Shown here piece by piece: positions 5,650-5,688 of a DNA stretch of 5,688 nucleotides. Numbering within the stretch: the first letter of the stretch is position 1; every line of letters begins with the position of its first letter. Origin of the DNA: an uncultured Phycisphaerae bacterium (GTDB lineage: Bacteria > Planctomycetota > Phycisphaerae > Sedimentisphaerales > Anaerohalosphaeraceae); NCBI GenBank assembly GCA_937995495.1, contig CALKKA010000137.1:1-5688 (forward strand). The letters are read 5' to 3'. The notes below the pieces were generated by a model that was given only the letters and a program-made list of their open reading frames with translations, made no database searches and had not been told where the DNA came from. The position numbers and the translations under genes were made by a program.

Positions 5650-5688
5650 ATGCGGATTGCAATTGACGCTATGGGTGGCGATCATGCT
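5650..5688 (+). CDS. plsX: Phosphate acyltransferase PlsX, first 13 codons (runs off right edge)
   Basis: Thirteen codons read MRIAIDAMGGDHA, the hallmark N-terminus of PlsX. This peripheral membrane enzyme makes acyl-phosphate from acyl-ACP for phosphatidic acid synthesis. The position directly after rpmF, with a 3-base gap, matches the widespread rpmF-plsX-fab order and supports the call. GAGGAGG at 5629-5635, inside the end of rpmF, lies 14 bases before the ATG, which is rather far. Translational coupling to rpmF is therefore likely. The rest of the gene is outside the window. Confidence 0.9.
   Translation, partial: MRIAIDAMGGDHA

Noticed and set aside
1..5688. Search for CRISPR arrays, insertion sequences, toxin-antitoxin or defence genes, integrase sites beside the tRNA
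   Set aside because: No regular spaced repeats, terminal inverted repeats, transposase or integrase motifs, or duplicated tRNA 3' end were seen. The window reads as core chromosome.

Overview
The window looks like ordinary chromosomal, housekeeping DNA from a member of the PVC superphylum, most likely a planctomycete. The best evidence is a 51-residue gene at 4109-4264 on the minus strand. Its product matches what I recall of the small basic protein regarded as a PVC signature (RHRNVLSREER near the middle, GLPKVAHRK at the end). The atypical start of ribosomal protein L32 (MLPVKKTSKS, with RRSHH) and a SPOR-like single-pass membrane protein of a kind I associate with planctomycetes agree with this. 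A placement in or near class Phycisphaerae is an inference from remembered protein styles, not from a search.

Left part (1-846): the first 146 codons of a minus-strand NDP-forming acyl-CoA synthetase/CoA-binding protein run off the left edge, with a plausible promoter at 506-534. Divergent from it is a single tRNA-Thr(CGT) gene with a strong extended -10 promoter only about ten bases upstream. A symmetric A-rich/T-rich hairpin at 797-827 can end transcription both from the tRNA side and from the convergent transporter gene.

Middle (847-5077), all on the minus strand: in order of transcription, a SPOR-like membrane protein, the PVC small basic protein, a class I PLP aminotransferase, and a Na+/phosphate cotransporter with a C-terminal PhoU-like domain. 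The first two are 33 bases apart and are probably co-transcribed. A hairpin separates the small basic gene from the aminotransferase. The transporter has its own sigma70-type promoter (2793-2820), so it is probably a separate unit.

Right part (5078-5688): a 380-base gene-free region holds back-to-back promoters. One reads left into the SPOR-like gene. The other is near-consensus and reads right through a leader of roughly 180 bases into rpmF (L32), which is followed 3 bases later by the start of plsX (phospholipid synthesis). The rpmF-plsX pair is a common bacterial arrangement linking ribosome and membrane-lipid production.

I see no mobile element, CRISPR array, toxin-antitoxin pair, defence island or sign of recent transfer. 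The most interesting items are the PVC small basic protein gene and its flanking signals, the uncharacterised SPOR-like protein, a soluble insertion in the phosphate transporter, and the long structured-looking rpmF leader.
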